A DNA stretch of 64,000 nt from Shewanella sp. AS1. GTDB taxonomy: Bacteria > Pseudomonadota > Gammaproteobacteria > Enterobacterales > Shewanellaceae. Both the position numbers and the translations under genes were made by a program. Shown piece after piece: positions 27,201-35,945 of the stretch. The notes beneath the pieces were generated by a model that worked only from the letters and a program-made list of their open reading frames with translations, was not told the origin of the DNA and ran no database searches. The stretch covers positions 186,001 to 250,000 of the forward strand of contig NZ_JAKCLJ010000004.1 of assembly GCF_021412565.1 (NCBI RefSeq), in the 5' to 3' direction. Each line of letters starts with the position of its first letter. Position 1 is the stretch's first letter.

Positions 27201-29171
27201 GTGACTAATGCTATGGAACGTTTACAATTCATTTGGCAGTTATCTCGCACCAATAAGCGCATCGTGAGTGTGTTGATTGATATAGGCTTTATATTAATTG
27301 CATTTCATCTCGCACTCTTGGCACGTCTTGGCAATATCGAGAATTATTCTAACTCTGTAGTTTTGAGTATTTTAGGTGCTGTCGCTATTGTGACCGTAGT
27401 GGTATATACACGCCTTGGCTTATATCGAGCGGTGCTTCGCTATCTCACCTTCCAGGCCTTATCTGTGGTCACCATAGGTGCCATGGTCTCGGCACTGTTG
27501 CTTGCCGTACTCGGTTTTTATACTGGTAATCCGTTCCCACGCACAGTGCCTTTCATCTATGGGGCATTTTTAATGTTAATGTGTGGTGGCTCTCGCGCCG
27601 TTATTCGTTCTCTTTTTGCGCAAACTTATAGTCATAAAAGTAAAGATGTGCTGATTTATGGGGCAGGCAAGGCAGGCAGACAGCTTGCTATGGCACTTCG
27701 TAATTCAAAGGAGTATAGAGTACGTGCATTTATCGATTTCGCGCCGAGGTTAATTAATACGTCGATTTTGGGATTGGCGGTGCTCCCTCCGGAACGAGCC
27801 TCGATTGCGATCAAAAAACATAATATCTCACAAATTCTGCTTGCTGTGCCAAGTGCTCCGCGCTCACGTCGTAAAGTTATTTTAGACGAACTGTCTAAGT
27901 TACATATTGAGATCCGTACTGTGCCTGACATGTACGAGATTTTGTCAGGCAACGCCCAAATTGATCAGCTGAGAGATGTACCGATTGAAGATTTGTTAGG
28001 TCGTGATCCAGTTGCAGCAAAGCAGACATTACTTGAAGCGAATATCAAAGATAAAGTCGTCATGGTCACTGGTGCAGGGGGATCGATTGGCTCTGAGTTA
28101 TGTCGTCAGATTTTGATGCAGCAACCGACCTCGATTGTGTTGTTTGAGCTTTCTGAGTTTGCTTTGTATCAAATCGACAGGGAGCTGAATGATCTGAAGC
28201 AAAAGCATGGTTTAAGCTGCGATATCATCCCGCTATTAGGCTCTGTTCAGCGTAGGCAGCGCCTCGAAAAGGCGATGAAAGCGTTCAAGGTACAAACGGT
28301 ATACCATGCAGCCGCTTATAAGCACGTTCCTTTAGTCGAATATAACGTCGTGGAAGGGGTACGAAATAATGTCTATGGTACTTACTACACGGCACTTGCA
28401 GCGATCGAGGCTGGCGTGGAGTCTTTTGTACTTATTTCGACCGATAAGGCCGTGCGTCCAACCAATGTTATGGGGACAACCAAACGTATGGCTGAGCTTG
28501 GGCTCCAGGCGCTTGCAGAGCGTGAGAATAAAAAGCCCAATGGCACGCGTTTTTGTATGGTGCGATTTGGTAACGTATTAGGGTCATCGGGTTCTGTGAT
28601 TCCGCTGTTTAAAAAACAAATCGAACTTGGCGGCCCAGTTACCGTGACACACCCTGAGATAACACGCTTCTTTATGACGATCCCAGAGGCCGCTCAATTA
28701 GTCATTCAAGCCGGAGCCATGGGTAAGGGAGGTGATGTGTTCGTTTTAGATATGGGAGAACCGGTGAAAATTACCGATCTTGCTAACAACCTTATCCATC
28801 TTTCCGGTCTTGAAGTGAAATCAGAATCTAATCCTCATGGTGATATTGAAATTCTGTTTACAGGTCTCAGACCAGGCGAGAAACTCTATGAGGAATTGTT
28901 GATTGGCGATAACGTTAAGAATACCTCCCATGAACGGATCATGACTGCCCATGAGGCATACTTGCCTTTGGAAGAATATGAAACCCTACTAGAAAAACTG
29001 GATTTTGCCTGTTTTGGTAAGGATCACGTCAGTATTCGAGAGCTCCTCTTAGATGCCCCAACAGCCTTCAACCCGACCGATGGGATTGGTGATTTAGTTT
29101 GGGTACAGTGTCAGAAAGATTGTCAGAAAAATTTAGATGACGTTGATTTAATTATTCCTTCTGTTGCTTAA
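27201..29171 (+). CDS. Membrane UDP-HexNAc 4,6-dehydratase, PglF/WeeK/CapD type
   Basis: A 656-residue nucleoside-diphosphate-sugar dehydratase. Four membrane helices (about 20-130), a linker Rossmann domain (DVLIYGAGKAGRQLA), then the extended SDR domain: VVMVTGAGGSIGSELCRQI (about 290-308), YHAAAYKHVPL and STDKAVRPTNVMG, where DK replaces the usual Tyr-X3-Lys start as in membrane dehydratases of this family. It makes the 4-keto-6-deoxy intermediate for the aminotransferase. The GTG at 27201 or the ATG at 27213 may be the start. Confidence 0.92.
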   Translation: MTNAMERLQFIWQLSRTNKRIVSVLIDIGFILIAFHLALLARLGNIENYSNSVVLSILGAVAIVTVVVYTRLGLYRAVLRYLTFQALSVVTIGAMVSALLLAVLGFYTGNPFPRTVPFIYGAFLMLMCGGSRAVIRSLFAQTYSHKSKDVLIYGAGKAGRQLAMALRNSKEYRVRAFIDFAPRLINTSILGLAVLPPERASIAIKKHNISQILLAVPSAPRSRRKVILDELSKLHIEIRTVPDMYEILSGNAQIDQLRDVPIEDLLGRDPVAAKQTLLEANIKDKVVMVTGAGGSIGSELCRQILMQQPTSIVLFELSEFALYQIDRELNDLKQKHGLSCDIIPLLGSVQRRQRLEKAMKAFKVQTVYHAAAYKHVPLVEYNVVEGVRNNVYGTYYTALAAIEAGVESFVLISTDKAVRPTNVMGTTKRMAELGLQALAERENKKPNGTRFCMVRFGNVLGSSGSVIPLFKKQIELGGPVTVTHPEITRFFMTIPEAAQLVIQAGAMGKGGDVFVLDMGEPVKITDLANNLIHLSGLEVKSESNPHGDIEILFTGLRPGEKLYEELLIGDNVKNTSHERIMTAHEAYLPLEEYETLLEKLDFACFGKDHVSIRELLLDAPTAFNPTDGIGDLVWVQCQKDCQKNLDDVDLIIPSVA

Positions 29172-29213
29172 GCTTTTATTTTCAACTCTTAAACTCCCCT
29201 AAGATTTATATCT

Positions 29214-29472
29214 GTGAAAGTTGTCATCCCTGTTGCGGGTTTTGGGGCTCGCATGCTGACTGCTATTTACAGACGCAATCGATATACAGATTGCATCCGG
29301 CAAGGTAGCAGCTTTTGACATGGCTGGCCGTTCCCACGACTGTGGTGACAAGCTGGGCTAGATGACTGCTTTTGTTGAATATGGCCTGCGCGATAAAAAG
29401 CTCGATAATGAGTTTAAACAGGCCTCGGATAAGATGTTAGGCGTTACTTTTGCCTCACCAGAACAAGACTAA
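29214..29472 (+). pseudogene. galU: Remnant of galU (UTP-glucose-1-phosphate uridylyltransferase)
   Basis: Bases 29214-29265 encode a GalU N-terminus (KVVIPVAGFGARML). After about 17 codons the sequence jumps, in another frame, to the GalU C-terminus (VAAFDMAGRSHDCGDKLG, then MTAFVEYGLRD), with an in-frame TAG where GalU has Tyr, ending at TAA 29472. Roughly 200 codons in the middle are gone. It is therefore a dead gene: internal deletion, frameshift and stop. A functional galU must be elsewhere. It lies in the gap between the dehydratase and the yjbH-like gene, a common site for galU in polysaccharide loci. Confidence 0.88.
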
Positions 29473-29576
29473 GACGAGCTGCTTGCCTAGGGCTCTGCTT
29501 GTTAAAGCTGGTGAGTTTATCGTTTTTTTGGTCACAGTTCTTTGACCTTATAACAATAATGAATGGATAACTATTT

Positions 29577-31781
29577 ATGAGAACAAAGGCTGTTATTTGC
29601 TTTGTGCTTGGCTGCGCGATTTTTCAGGCAAATGGCACTGAAATTACTGGCGCAGAAAGTGTGGTGCCAGTAAGTGCTCAGGCAGAAAGCAGAGATTACA
29701 TTAATAAATCCTATTCACTGCAGGCCTTTACTGGGGCATTTAATACGCCCAATGCCGAAGTGATCGATTATGGTGATTTCGCCTTTGGCTACAGTGATAA
29801 TTATTACGAGCAGGGGCGTAACGGATATAAGCATGATGGTTTTCAGCGCGCCACGGACTTGAAGTTTGGTGTCAGTGTTTTGCCAAATCTGGAAATTGTA
29901 GGTCGCTTAGGAACCCGCACCTCAGATTGTAATAGTTATGTTGATAAAGGTTGTGGCTTTAGGGATCTGTCAGGCTCGTTTAAGTGGCAAATACCTTTTA
30001 TTCCTGCTGATTGGTTTAAATTGGCTGTTGGCGGCCAGGATATCGGCGGAGCTGCGATTAAGTCACAAGTCTATTATGTTAGCGCCTCGAAAGATTTCAG
30101 TTTGGGTGTGTTAGGCGGTATGCGTACCAGTGTTGGGGTTGGTAAGTCTGATAACGCCATTGGTTATATGAATGGTGTGTTCGGATCGATAGAGTATCAG
30201 CCCTTTGAGTTTGTGCAGTTGGTGGTGGATTACGATGTTAATGCCGTGAATGCGGGCGTAAAGCTTTATACCCCCAAAGACTGGTTACCCAGTGGATGGC
30301 AATTATCTGGCTCGGCGCAATTGTATACCAGTGACCTTGATAATAATGAAAAAGATAACTGGTTTGGGGTTAACCTAACTGTGCCTATGGGGTCGACTCA
30401 GCCTCGTCCGAGCTCACAGCAGGTGGCAGAGCGGGCTGCTGATCAAGTAGAGGCTAATCAGGCAGAGACTAATCAGGCTGGGATTAAGCAAGCAGAGGCT
30501 AATCAGTATGCACAGGCTTCGAGCCAGTCTGTTGAGCGACAAGCAATTCAAGATAAGCCTAAGGGTGATGCGGCGTTATCTAAAGCTGACATTAACGCCT
30601 TCGCCGCCTATTTAGCTGATTATGGTTTCGAGTCTATCAGCATTGGCTTAGATGATAGCAGGGGCTTAGTTATCGAGTTTGAGAATAATCTCTATAACCG
30701 TAATGAGGACGATGCCATAGCTGTGATGGCGAAACTGATTGATAAGCAGTTGCATACTAAGGCCGTTTTGAAATTAACCAATTGGGGCTTAGTGGTGAAA
30801 ACCGTAAACGTGGATTTTACCGACAACAGGCCGCTTGATATTGCTGGCTATGAAACCGCCAATGATGGTAATTGGGTTTCGCGCTTTGTGATCGATGAGC
30901 TTCCGTTTGCAGGTGATGTGAATTGGCTAGTCAAAGGGCAGTCCAATGCGTATTTTACACCGCGTCTGATAGTGGCGCCTGCATTGGCCTCATTAGTGGG
31001 CACAGAATATGGCGCTTTTGATTATCAACTGGTGATGAGCCTGAATGCTCAGATGTCTTTATGGCCTGGCGCCTTGTTAGATTTCCGCTACATGACAGAT
31101 ACCATTGCCCATTCGGATGACTTTGAAGAGGGTAAATATATCTACAATCGTTTTGGGATCAAGAAGGGGATAGATCGCCGTCTGTTCCATCAGGCGTTCT
31201 CGCTGCCTTTTAATCTGTTTACTCAGTTCTCCTATGGTCGCATTTATGGTCAATCGGACGGCTTTTTAAATGAGTCCCGTTGGCAGAGTAACAATGGCTT
31301 ACATAGAGTCAGCTTTCTTGGGGGCGATTTCGAAACCCCATCGGCAACATCGTCCTATGGCCATGTTCATAATCAGCCAATGTTAATGAAATACCGATAC
31401 CGTTATTCGCCACTGAATTGGGATATCGAGTTAACGGCTGGTCAATATTGGGGCGGAGATAAGGGTTTTACTGTTAGGTCGCTGCATTGGTTTGATAACG
31501 TCCAAGTTGGGCTTAAATATCGTAGAACCAAATTTGATGATATTGACGGTGGAGAAGAGGAAGACTTTTTTGCCATCGGTTTCTCTATCCCGCTTAACTT
31601 TAGTAAGTCGATGACGCCTAAGTATGGCTTCCAGATTAGAGGGATTGAACAGTGGAATTACTATGTCGAAACCTCATTAACAGAGAAAAATACTGCGAAT
31701 TATATTAAAACAGGTTTTGGTCAGGAGCCTTATTTGTATCACAACCTAGATCAAGCTTATTTCAATCGAGATAGGTATTAA
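29577..31781 (+). CDS. YjbH-family outer membrane protein (capsule/EPS-associated)
   Basis: A 734-residue exported protein with a short signal peptide. Two YjbH/GfcD-type beta-rich regions are visible (about 45-275 starting SYSLQAFTGAFNTPNAEV, and 390-734 with many alternating aromatic strands), joined by a helical Ala/Gln/Glu-rich linker (about 280-330: AERAADQVEANQAETNQ). Homologues (YjbH, GfcD, WbfB) sit in the outer membrane and are tied to polysaccharide secretion, exact role unclear. The C-terminus ends in an aromatic/charged segment typical for outer membrane barrels. It probably belongs to the capsule locus but follows its own gap of about 400 bases. Confidence 0.85.
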   Translation: MRTKAVICFVLGCAIFQANGTEITGAESVVPVSAQAESRDYINKSYSLQAFTGAFNTPNAEVIDYGDFAFGYSDNYYEQGRNGYKHDGFQRATDLKFGVSVLPNLEIVGRLGTRTSDCNSYVDKGCGFRDLSGSFKWQIPFIPADWFKLAVGGQDIGGAAIKSQVYYVSASKDFSLGVLGGMRTSVGVGKSDNAIGYMNGVFGSIEYQPFEFVQLVVDYDVNAVNAGVKLYTPKDWLPSGWQLSGSAQLYTSDLDNNEKDNWFGVNLTVPMGSTQPRPSSQQVAERAADQVEANQAETNQAGIKQAEANQYAQASSQSVERQAIQDKPKGDAALSKADINAFAAYLADYGFESISIGLDDSRGLVIEFENNLYNRNEDDAIAVMAKLIDKQLHTKAVLKLTNWGLVVKTVNVDFTDNRPLDIAGYETANDGNWVSRFVIDELPFAGDVNWLVKGQSNAYFTPRLIVAPALASLVGTEYGAFDYQLVMSLNAQMSLWPGALLDFRYMTDTIAHSDDFEEGKYIYNRFGIKKGIDRRLFHQAFSLPFNLFTQFSYGRIYGQSDGFLNESRWQSNNGLHRVSFLGGDFETPSATSSYGHVHNQPMLMKYRYRYSPLNWDIELTAGQYWGGDKGFTVRSLHWFDNVQVGLKYRRTKFDDIDGGEEEDFFAIGFSIPLNFSKSMTPKYGFQIRGIEQWNYYVETSLTEKNTANYIKTGFGQEPYLYHNLDQAYFNRDRY

Positions 31782-31935
31782 TTTCACCGAGCATATCTGT
31801 GTTAGTATTTTACTGCTGTAGAGCGAGAAAGGTTTAAATAATTATCTGTTTTTAAATAAAAATATATACCATTTATTTACTCCACGTTATGATAGTTCAT
31901 AGCGTTATTATTAATGTTCATTTGAGGGAAATGCA

Positions 31936-32859
31936 ATGAAATATAAATTTCTAGCGGTGTGTATTTCAGCCGCTATTGTGGTTGGCTGTAATGATCACAA
32001 GGACAAGGATAAGGATGTCGTAACACCGCCACCGCCACCGCCATCATCATTAGCTGTGCAGGCATTTGACGGTGCAGTATGGGGAATGGATGCTGAAGCT
32101 GTGTGTGACGGCGGTGACCCAATCGAGTTAGGGATGACTGACTTTGAAGGTTTTGTTTATGATGAAACCATTGAAGATCCTTCAAACTGTTCATTTACTT
32201 TCTTACCTACAGAGAACGCAATCGATGTGTCTAACGGTAAGGACATGAGCGATGTGACCTATAAAGTTCCTGTCGGTTTAGTTACTGCAGACACAGAAAA
32301 AGTCACTGCTTCACCTATCTCTACCTTGATTGCCGATACATTGGGTGACCAAGCTTACAATGAAGCAACGGCTGTTGAAGTATTAAATGCACTCGGTCTG
32401 ACTGACTTAACCACTGTAAGTGGCATCTCGATTGAGGAGTTCTTGCTGGATGTTGAAGGCAGCATGGCCACCATTAAAGAGGAAGGTAATGCTGAGTTGT
32501 TTAGCCAAATCGCAGCAACTAACGTCGTATTATCAGATACTTTAGTAGCGAATCCAGGAATTGATCCTACTCAGTTAGCAAAGGCTGCCGGTAACCTGAC
32601 CGCGACTGTGCTAGAGAGCTATCCTGAGTATCCGATGAATACCAGTGGTGAAGAGATAGTTATTGATGTGAAAGAAACCTCTAAGAACATCGATGATCTA
32701 ACTGATCCTAACTACGACCCTGCAACTCCTCCTGCGACAGTTGTAGTGCCTGCGCCTCAACCTGTGAATCCTCCAGAAGAGCCTGAAGATCCAACTCAGC
32801 CTCCTACCGGTGGTACAGGTGGCACTGGTGGCGCTGGCGGTGGCGGCACCGGCGGTTAA
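31936..32859 (+). CDS. Gly-tailed hypothetical lipoprotein of the capsule locus
   Basis: A 307-residue lipoprotein: signal peptide with lipobox VVGC, a short Asp/Lys linker, then seven or so prolines (TPPPPPPSS), an acidic globular part (about 40-240), a Pro-rich spacer (PQPVNPPEEPEDPTQPP) and a C-terminal run of Gly-Gly-Thr/Ala-Gly repeats to the last residue. The start follows a GAGGGAA site. A conserved-looking pair of Cys (in AVCDGG and PSNCSF) may form a disulphide. No known domain is recognised. It may be surface exposed; position after the YjbH-like gene suggests a link to polysaccharide export or retention. Confidence 0.82.
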   Translation: MKYKFLAVCISAAIVVGCNDHKDKDKDVVTPPPPPPSSLAVQAFDGAVWGMDAEAVCDGGDPIELGMTDFEGFVYDETIEDPSNCSFTFLPTENAIDVSNGKDMSDVTYKVPVGLVTADTEKVTASPISTLIADTLGDQAYNEATAVEVLNALGLTDLTTVSGISIEEFLLDVEGSMATIKEEGNAELFSQIAATNVVLSDTLVANPGIDPTQLAKAAGNLTATVLESYPEYPMNTSGEEIVIDVKETSKNIDDLTDPNYDPATPPATVVVPAPQPVNPPEEPEDPTQPPTGGTGGTGGAGGGGTGG

Positions 32860-32894
32860 TGAAGTGTTTTGACCTAACGTAGGTTGATAAATTT

Positions 32895-32930
32895 AAAAAG
32901 CCAGTTGAGCAATCAACTGGCTTTTTTGTT
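32895..32930 (+). terminator. Rho-independent terminator closing the capsule locus
   Basis: AAAAAGCCAGTTGA, loop GCAA, TCAACTGGCTTTTTT: a 14-bp stem with T run. The A run on the other strand makes it likely to serve the convergent AbiEii-like gene as well. Confidence 0.92.
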
Positions 32931-32957
32931 TTCTGTCCCGCCTAGGTGGCTATCCAG

Positions 32958-33803
32958 TTAAAGCTCGTTTAGTTTTAATCCCATCCAGAAATCTTGAAGT
33001 AACAAGCTGATTTTATCCGTATCATGTGCTGATGGGTTTTTGAGCATGCTTCTTAGTAGTCTGTTGTCCTGATCAGCTTTAACTAACTTAATTTGATTTA
33101 TGGTATGAGTGCTACTATCGGCCTGAGATAGTATGCCATTCAGATCGTAACCCAACAGAAAGGCAGCTTGGCGTTCCAAGTCATATTCAAGCGCTTCTGC
33201 TGGTATGAAATCTTCCCAAAGACGATCCAGTTGTAAGTGTTGATATTCCAATAGAATGGTTAAGAAGTCGGTTGCATCTTTGTCATTCATATCGGCACGT
33301 TCTTGCCAAGCAATGAGTTTAAGCAGAGTTAATCCTGCGAGTGAGGCAACTTTGATGATTATGCCATCACCTATATCAACTAATAGGCTGGCATCATAGG
33401 CTTCCTGGAACCCTGCCACCGACATAGTTATTTGATGTTCGGGTGGCCATTGAATTTCACCGTTTTCATCCGCAATGGTTCCGAATGGGATAATGTCTAC
33501 TGGCAACCCGCTACTATGTATAAGGCGGTGCGCATTATTATTTGCTTCTGTTAGCCCTGTTTGAATTAACGCCTTTTTGACTTCTTTAAACACGTCCCAA
33601 TTTGGTAGAAGAATACCTGTGTCAATGTCACGGGTCTGCCTGCCAGGATCTCGCCCAAATACGTGGAACAAAACTAAATCCCTTGCTGTTGCCCCAGCCA
33701 CAAAAAACGGAGTGCCTGTTTTCTGAGTCGTTTCAACGATGAGCTTTAAGACTGGTTCAAATCCTGGTCTAAGGGAATGTTTTAAGGTGTAGATATTGTT
33801 CAT
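32958..33803 (-). CDS. AbiEii-like nucleotidyltransferase (type IV toxin)
   Basis: A 281-residue protein from ATG 33803 (a longer frame to 33860 has no good start). It resembles the COG4849 group of predicted nucleotidyltransferases, related to AbiEii toxins: FFVAGATARDLVLFHVFG (the G-X-R/D nucleotide-binding loop), RQTRDIDTGILL with the D-X-D metal pair, and LPVDIIPFG with the third acidic residue. AbiEii-type toxins transfer nucleotides and stop growth, acting without direct binding by their antitoxin. It overlaps the upstream antitoxin gene by 35 bases, so they form one operon read leftwards. Confidence 0.8.
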   Translation of the reverse strand: MNNIYTLKHSLRPGFEPVLKLIVETTQKTGTPFFVAGATARDLVLFHVFGRDPGRQTRDIDTGILLPNWDVFKEVKKALIQTGLTEANNNAHRLIHSSGLPVDIIPFGTIADENGEIQWPPEHQITMSVAGFQEAYDASLLVDIGDGIIIKVASLAGLTLLKLIAWQERADMNDKDATDFLTILLEYQHLQLDRLWEDFIPAEALEYDLERQAAFLLGYDLNGILSQADSSTHTINQIKLVKADQDNRLLRSMLKNPSAHDTDKISLLLQDFWMGLKLNEL

Positions 33804-34758
33804 TGATTTGTCCTGCAACTTCCCTGTTGCGGCTGTCATTGCTGGCCAATAATTCTGCAATTGCCAGTAATGCCTTAGCTTTATTGTTTATTTGTAATTC
33901 TTGACCCCAAAATGCGGGAACAAGCCAGAGCTTACCGGTTGTATTGGGCTTTGCCTTGAGCTGAGCAAGCTTTTTTTGTAGTGGTTCGAATGTAAAAAGT
34001 TGTAATTCATAGGGTTGTAAATATTGGGTCAGTTCATCGGCAGCGACTTCGCCACCCCAGCAATCTCTCTGATTGAGGGGGATGTCTCTCCAGTCGCTTG
34101 GGGCATCTAGCTTTATGCCTCCCAGTTTTGGTCTTAATACCGTTCGGTAATACTCAAACCAAAGTCTATATAGCGCTGCTTGGTCTAGCACATCTCTGCT
34201 AGAACCTTGACTGATTAACTTCTCCGCTACCAAATATTGAACCCCTTTACTGACCATACCTAAAGAGATATTTGCCAGATTAGCTATGTCTCTATAGGGC
34301 AAATGTAAGGTTTCATCTTTAACTAACAAGGCAAATAGCAGTTTCATAAAACCTACGCCGGGCTTTGCTTGAGGACTATTTGAAGAAAAGCTTTTAAGTG
34401 GGCGCTTGCCCTCCACCCAGAGGTTGAACTCTTTATATGTAACCCTTGCGTTACCTGCATTATCAATAAAGTTGATTGAATGCTCAGAGCAAAAATCGGC
34501 TAAAAATGGAGATAGCCTATTACAGATAAGCAGAGTATCTGGGCGCACAAAAGGTAACAATGCAGCTAAGCTCTCTTTGCGATGGATATGTTTTATTTCA
34601 ACATCAAAATGATAGGTTTTATCACGGGCTTTCAGTATCACTTCTGCATCATTGAAGCAATGATTCTCTTTCCTGTTAGCGACAAGAGTGCTTTCGCCAT
34701 GGAGTTGGGGAGGTAGATTGTCCATTGCGAGCATGAGTAATGTGGCTTCTTTGTTCAT
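33769..34758 (-). CDS. AbiEi-like antitoxin with winged helix (type IV TA)
   Basis: A 329-residue protein started at ATG 34758, 7-8 bases after GAGGCAGG; longer in-frame starts lack such a site. It fits the COG4861 group: an N-terminal restriction-endonuclease-like fold (ILKARDKTYHFDVEIKH, then DTLLICNRLSPFLADFC and INFIDNAGNARV) and a winged helix-turn-helix near 170-215 (LPYRDIANLANISLGMVSK). AbiEi antitoxins repress their own operon and counter the AbiEii enzyme. The pair lies outside the ssrA island on the side of the original chromosome, between the capsule terminator and the old ssrA terminator. Confidence 0.78.
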   Translation of the reverse strand: MNKEATLLMLAMDNLPPQLHGESTLVANRKENHCFNDAEVILKARDKTYHFDVEIKHIHRKESLAALLPFVRPDTLLICNRLSPFLADFCSEHSINFIDNAGNARVTYKEFNLWVEGKRPLKSFSSNSPQAKPGVGFMKLLFALLVKDETLHLPYRDIANLANISLGMVSKGVQYLVAEKLISQGSSRDVLDQAALYRLWFEYYRTVLRPKLGGIKLDAPSDWRDIPLNQRDCWGGEVAADELTQYLQPYELQLFTFEPLQKKLAQLKAKPNTTGKLWLVPAFWGQELQINNKAKALLAIAELLASNDSRNREVAGQINEQYLHLKTFP

Positions 34759-34901
34759 ACCTGCCTCACGTTCATGAATCATGAACAGATGATAGCCGTG
34801 AACAAAACATTCTGCAAGCAACTAAGAGACAACTGTGCTTAAGCTAATACTCTGGAATGATTTTTAAACTGTTGCCGCCATTTTGCAGCCATCTAGATGT
34901 G

Positions 34902-34938
34902 ACAAAGGGTTAGCGTTTCCGCTAACCCTTTGTTTTTA
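34902..34938. terminator. Hairpin, probably the original ssrA terminator
   Basis: A perfect 13-bp stem ACAAAGGGTTAGC / GCTAACCCTTTGT with a six-base loop, a T run on the plus strand and an A run leading into it on the minus strand. No plus-strand gene ends here. It directly follows, in the minus direction, the decayed ssrA 3' end at 34939-34961, which is where the ssrA terminator must have been before the island entered. The role as old ssrA terminator is inferred. Confidence 0.6.
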
Positions 34939-34961
34939 TTGGTGGGACGGCGTCATCTGAA
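34939..34961 (-). other. Decayed copy of the ssrA 3' end, probable distal attachment site
   Basis: TTGGTGGGACGGCGTCATCTGAA aligns with the ssrA 3' end seen at 54922-54945 (TTGGTGGAGGCGGCG then GGACTTGAA): an identical first seven bases, then CGGCG and TGAA in register with one gap, about 17 of 24 positions. It is in the same orientation as ssrA, as an att duplicate must be. Drift is expected, since the displaced end is not under selection. An arm-type site lies 70 bases inward. Confidence 0.6.
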
Positions 34962-35014
34962 TTGATGTTATTTACAGTTGATTTATATGAGTTTTGTCCG
35001 GTTCGGTTGTCTCA

Positions 35015-35039
35015 CTTGGAATACTGCTTGGAATACCAA
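35015..35039. repeat. Left arm-type integrase site pair
   Basis: Two direct units CTTGGAATAC (35015-35024) and CTTGGAATACCA (35027-35038), 12 bases apart. The 12-mer TTGGAATACCAA at 35028-35039 recurs inverted at 54760-54771. Confidence 0.6.
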
Positions 35040-35161
35040 AAACTGATGTGTAACTTTTGGTGAAAATTCAATATTTTGTAAATTTTTTAATGGTTTATGC
35101 TAAGTTTCCCGTTTGGAATCTGAATCGGCGTCCAATCTCGCGTTGAAGTCCTGTTTTACTG

Positions 35162-35818
35162 CTATTTATTGAATGCATTGTAGTATAATTTTGTTGCTTC
35201 AAGCAGTACTTTATCGTCGACTCCCTTGCCCTGTTCATGGGCGAAACAAATTATTTCATAAAGGTTGGCTATTCCTTTCTTTAATTCATTTAACTGTTCA
35301 ATTTTTGCTTTTGGTTGTTGAGGGGCTTTAGGGATCATAAACTCTTTTTCTATCCAATCCTCCGATTTTTCCTGCTGTTTTATTCTTTTTTCCTCGGGCA
35401 ACCTATTTTTTGCGGCTTTCTTTTCTGCTAAAAACTGTTCGTAGCTATCTGTAATAAGCAATGTGATAATGTCAGTCTTTTTGTGACCTTTACACATTTG
35501 AGTTAGTTGATCCGACACATCTTTCTTAAGGCTAATTGATAGTGTCTTAACAGTTTTATCTTGTCTGTGTTTCCTCACCCTCCATGCGTTCCCCATTTTT
35601 TGAGCAAAAATTGAAATGTCGCTATAAGCAACTCCTGTTGTAAGAAAATGGTTAGCTAAAAAATATTTGATACTTTCAATGTCGGTTCGTGGTGGTTGGG
35701 GATATTTTTTACTATCCAAATACCCAGTTATCCACTTTATTGATTCGATTGTTTCGGAGTCTAAAAAGTCGAATAGCTTGATGATTTTTGGAAGTTCAAT
35801 TGGTCTATTAGTTGACAT
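35162..35818 (-). CDS. Hypothetical island protein
   Basis: A 218-residue soluble protein, Lys/Glu rich. Residues 1-75 look like a small helical domain; about 85-135 (KTVKTLSISLKKDVSDQLTQMC) resembles a short strand-helix DNA-binding unit of ribbon-helix-helix type, followed by a charged coiled-coil-like part and a helical C-terminus. I do not recognise the family. It is the leftmost gene of the island and is transcribed towards the left end. It diverges from the next gene across about 130 bases, a likely shared control region. Confidence 0.7.
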   Translation of the reverse strand: MSTNRPIELPKIIKLFDFLDSETIESIKWITGYLDSKKYPQPPRTDIESIKYFLANHFLTTGVAYSDISIFAQKMGNAWRVRKHRQDKTVKTLSISLKKDVSDQLTQMCKGHKKTDIITLLITDSYEQFLAEKKAAKNRLPEEKRIKQQEKSEDWIEKEFMIPKAPQQPKAKIEQLNELKKGIANLYEIICFAHEQGKGVDDKVLLEATKLYYNAFNK

Positions 35819-35945
35819 GATTTATCTTCTGGCCATTGCATTACATGTAACGTAACATGTCGTGTGATGCTGAGCAATCAGCTATTAATAGGGGATGTGG
35901 TATGCTATATATGGTGCATTCATTAGTTTTACTTGTATCTTAAAT

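Noticed and set aside
32930..32960. Second candidate att site (GTCCCGCC at 32936)
   Set aside because: The match to the ssrA end is short and in inverted orientation, so it cannot be a direct att duplicate.
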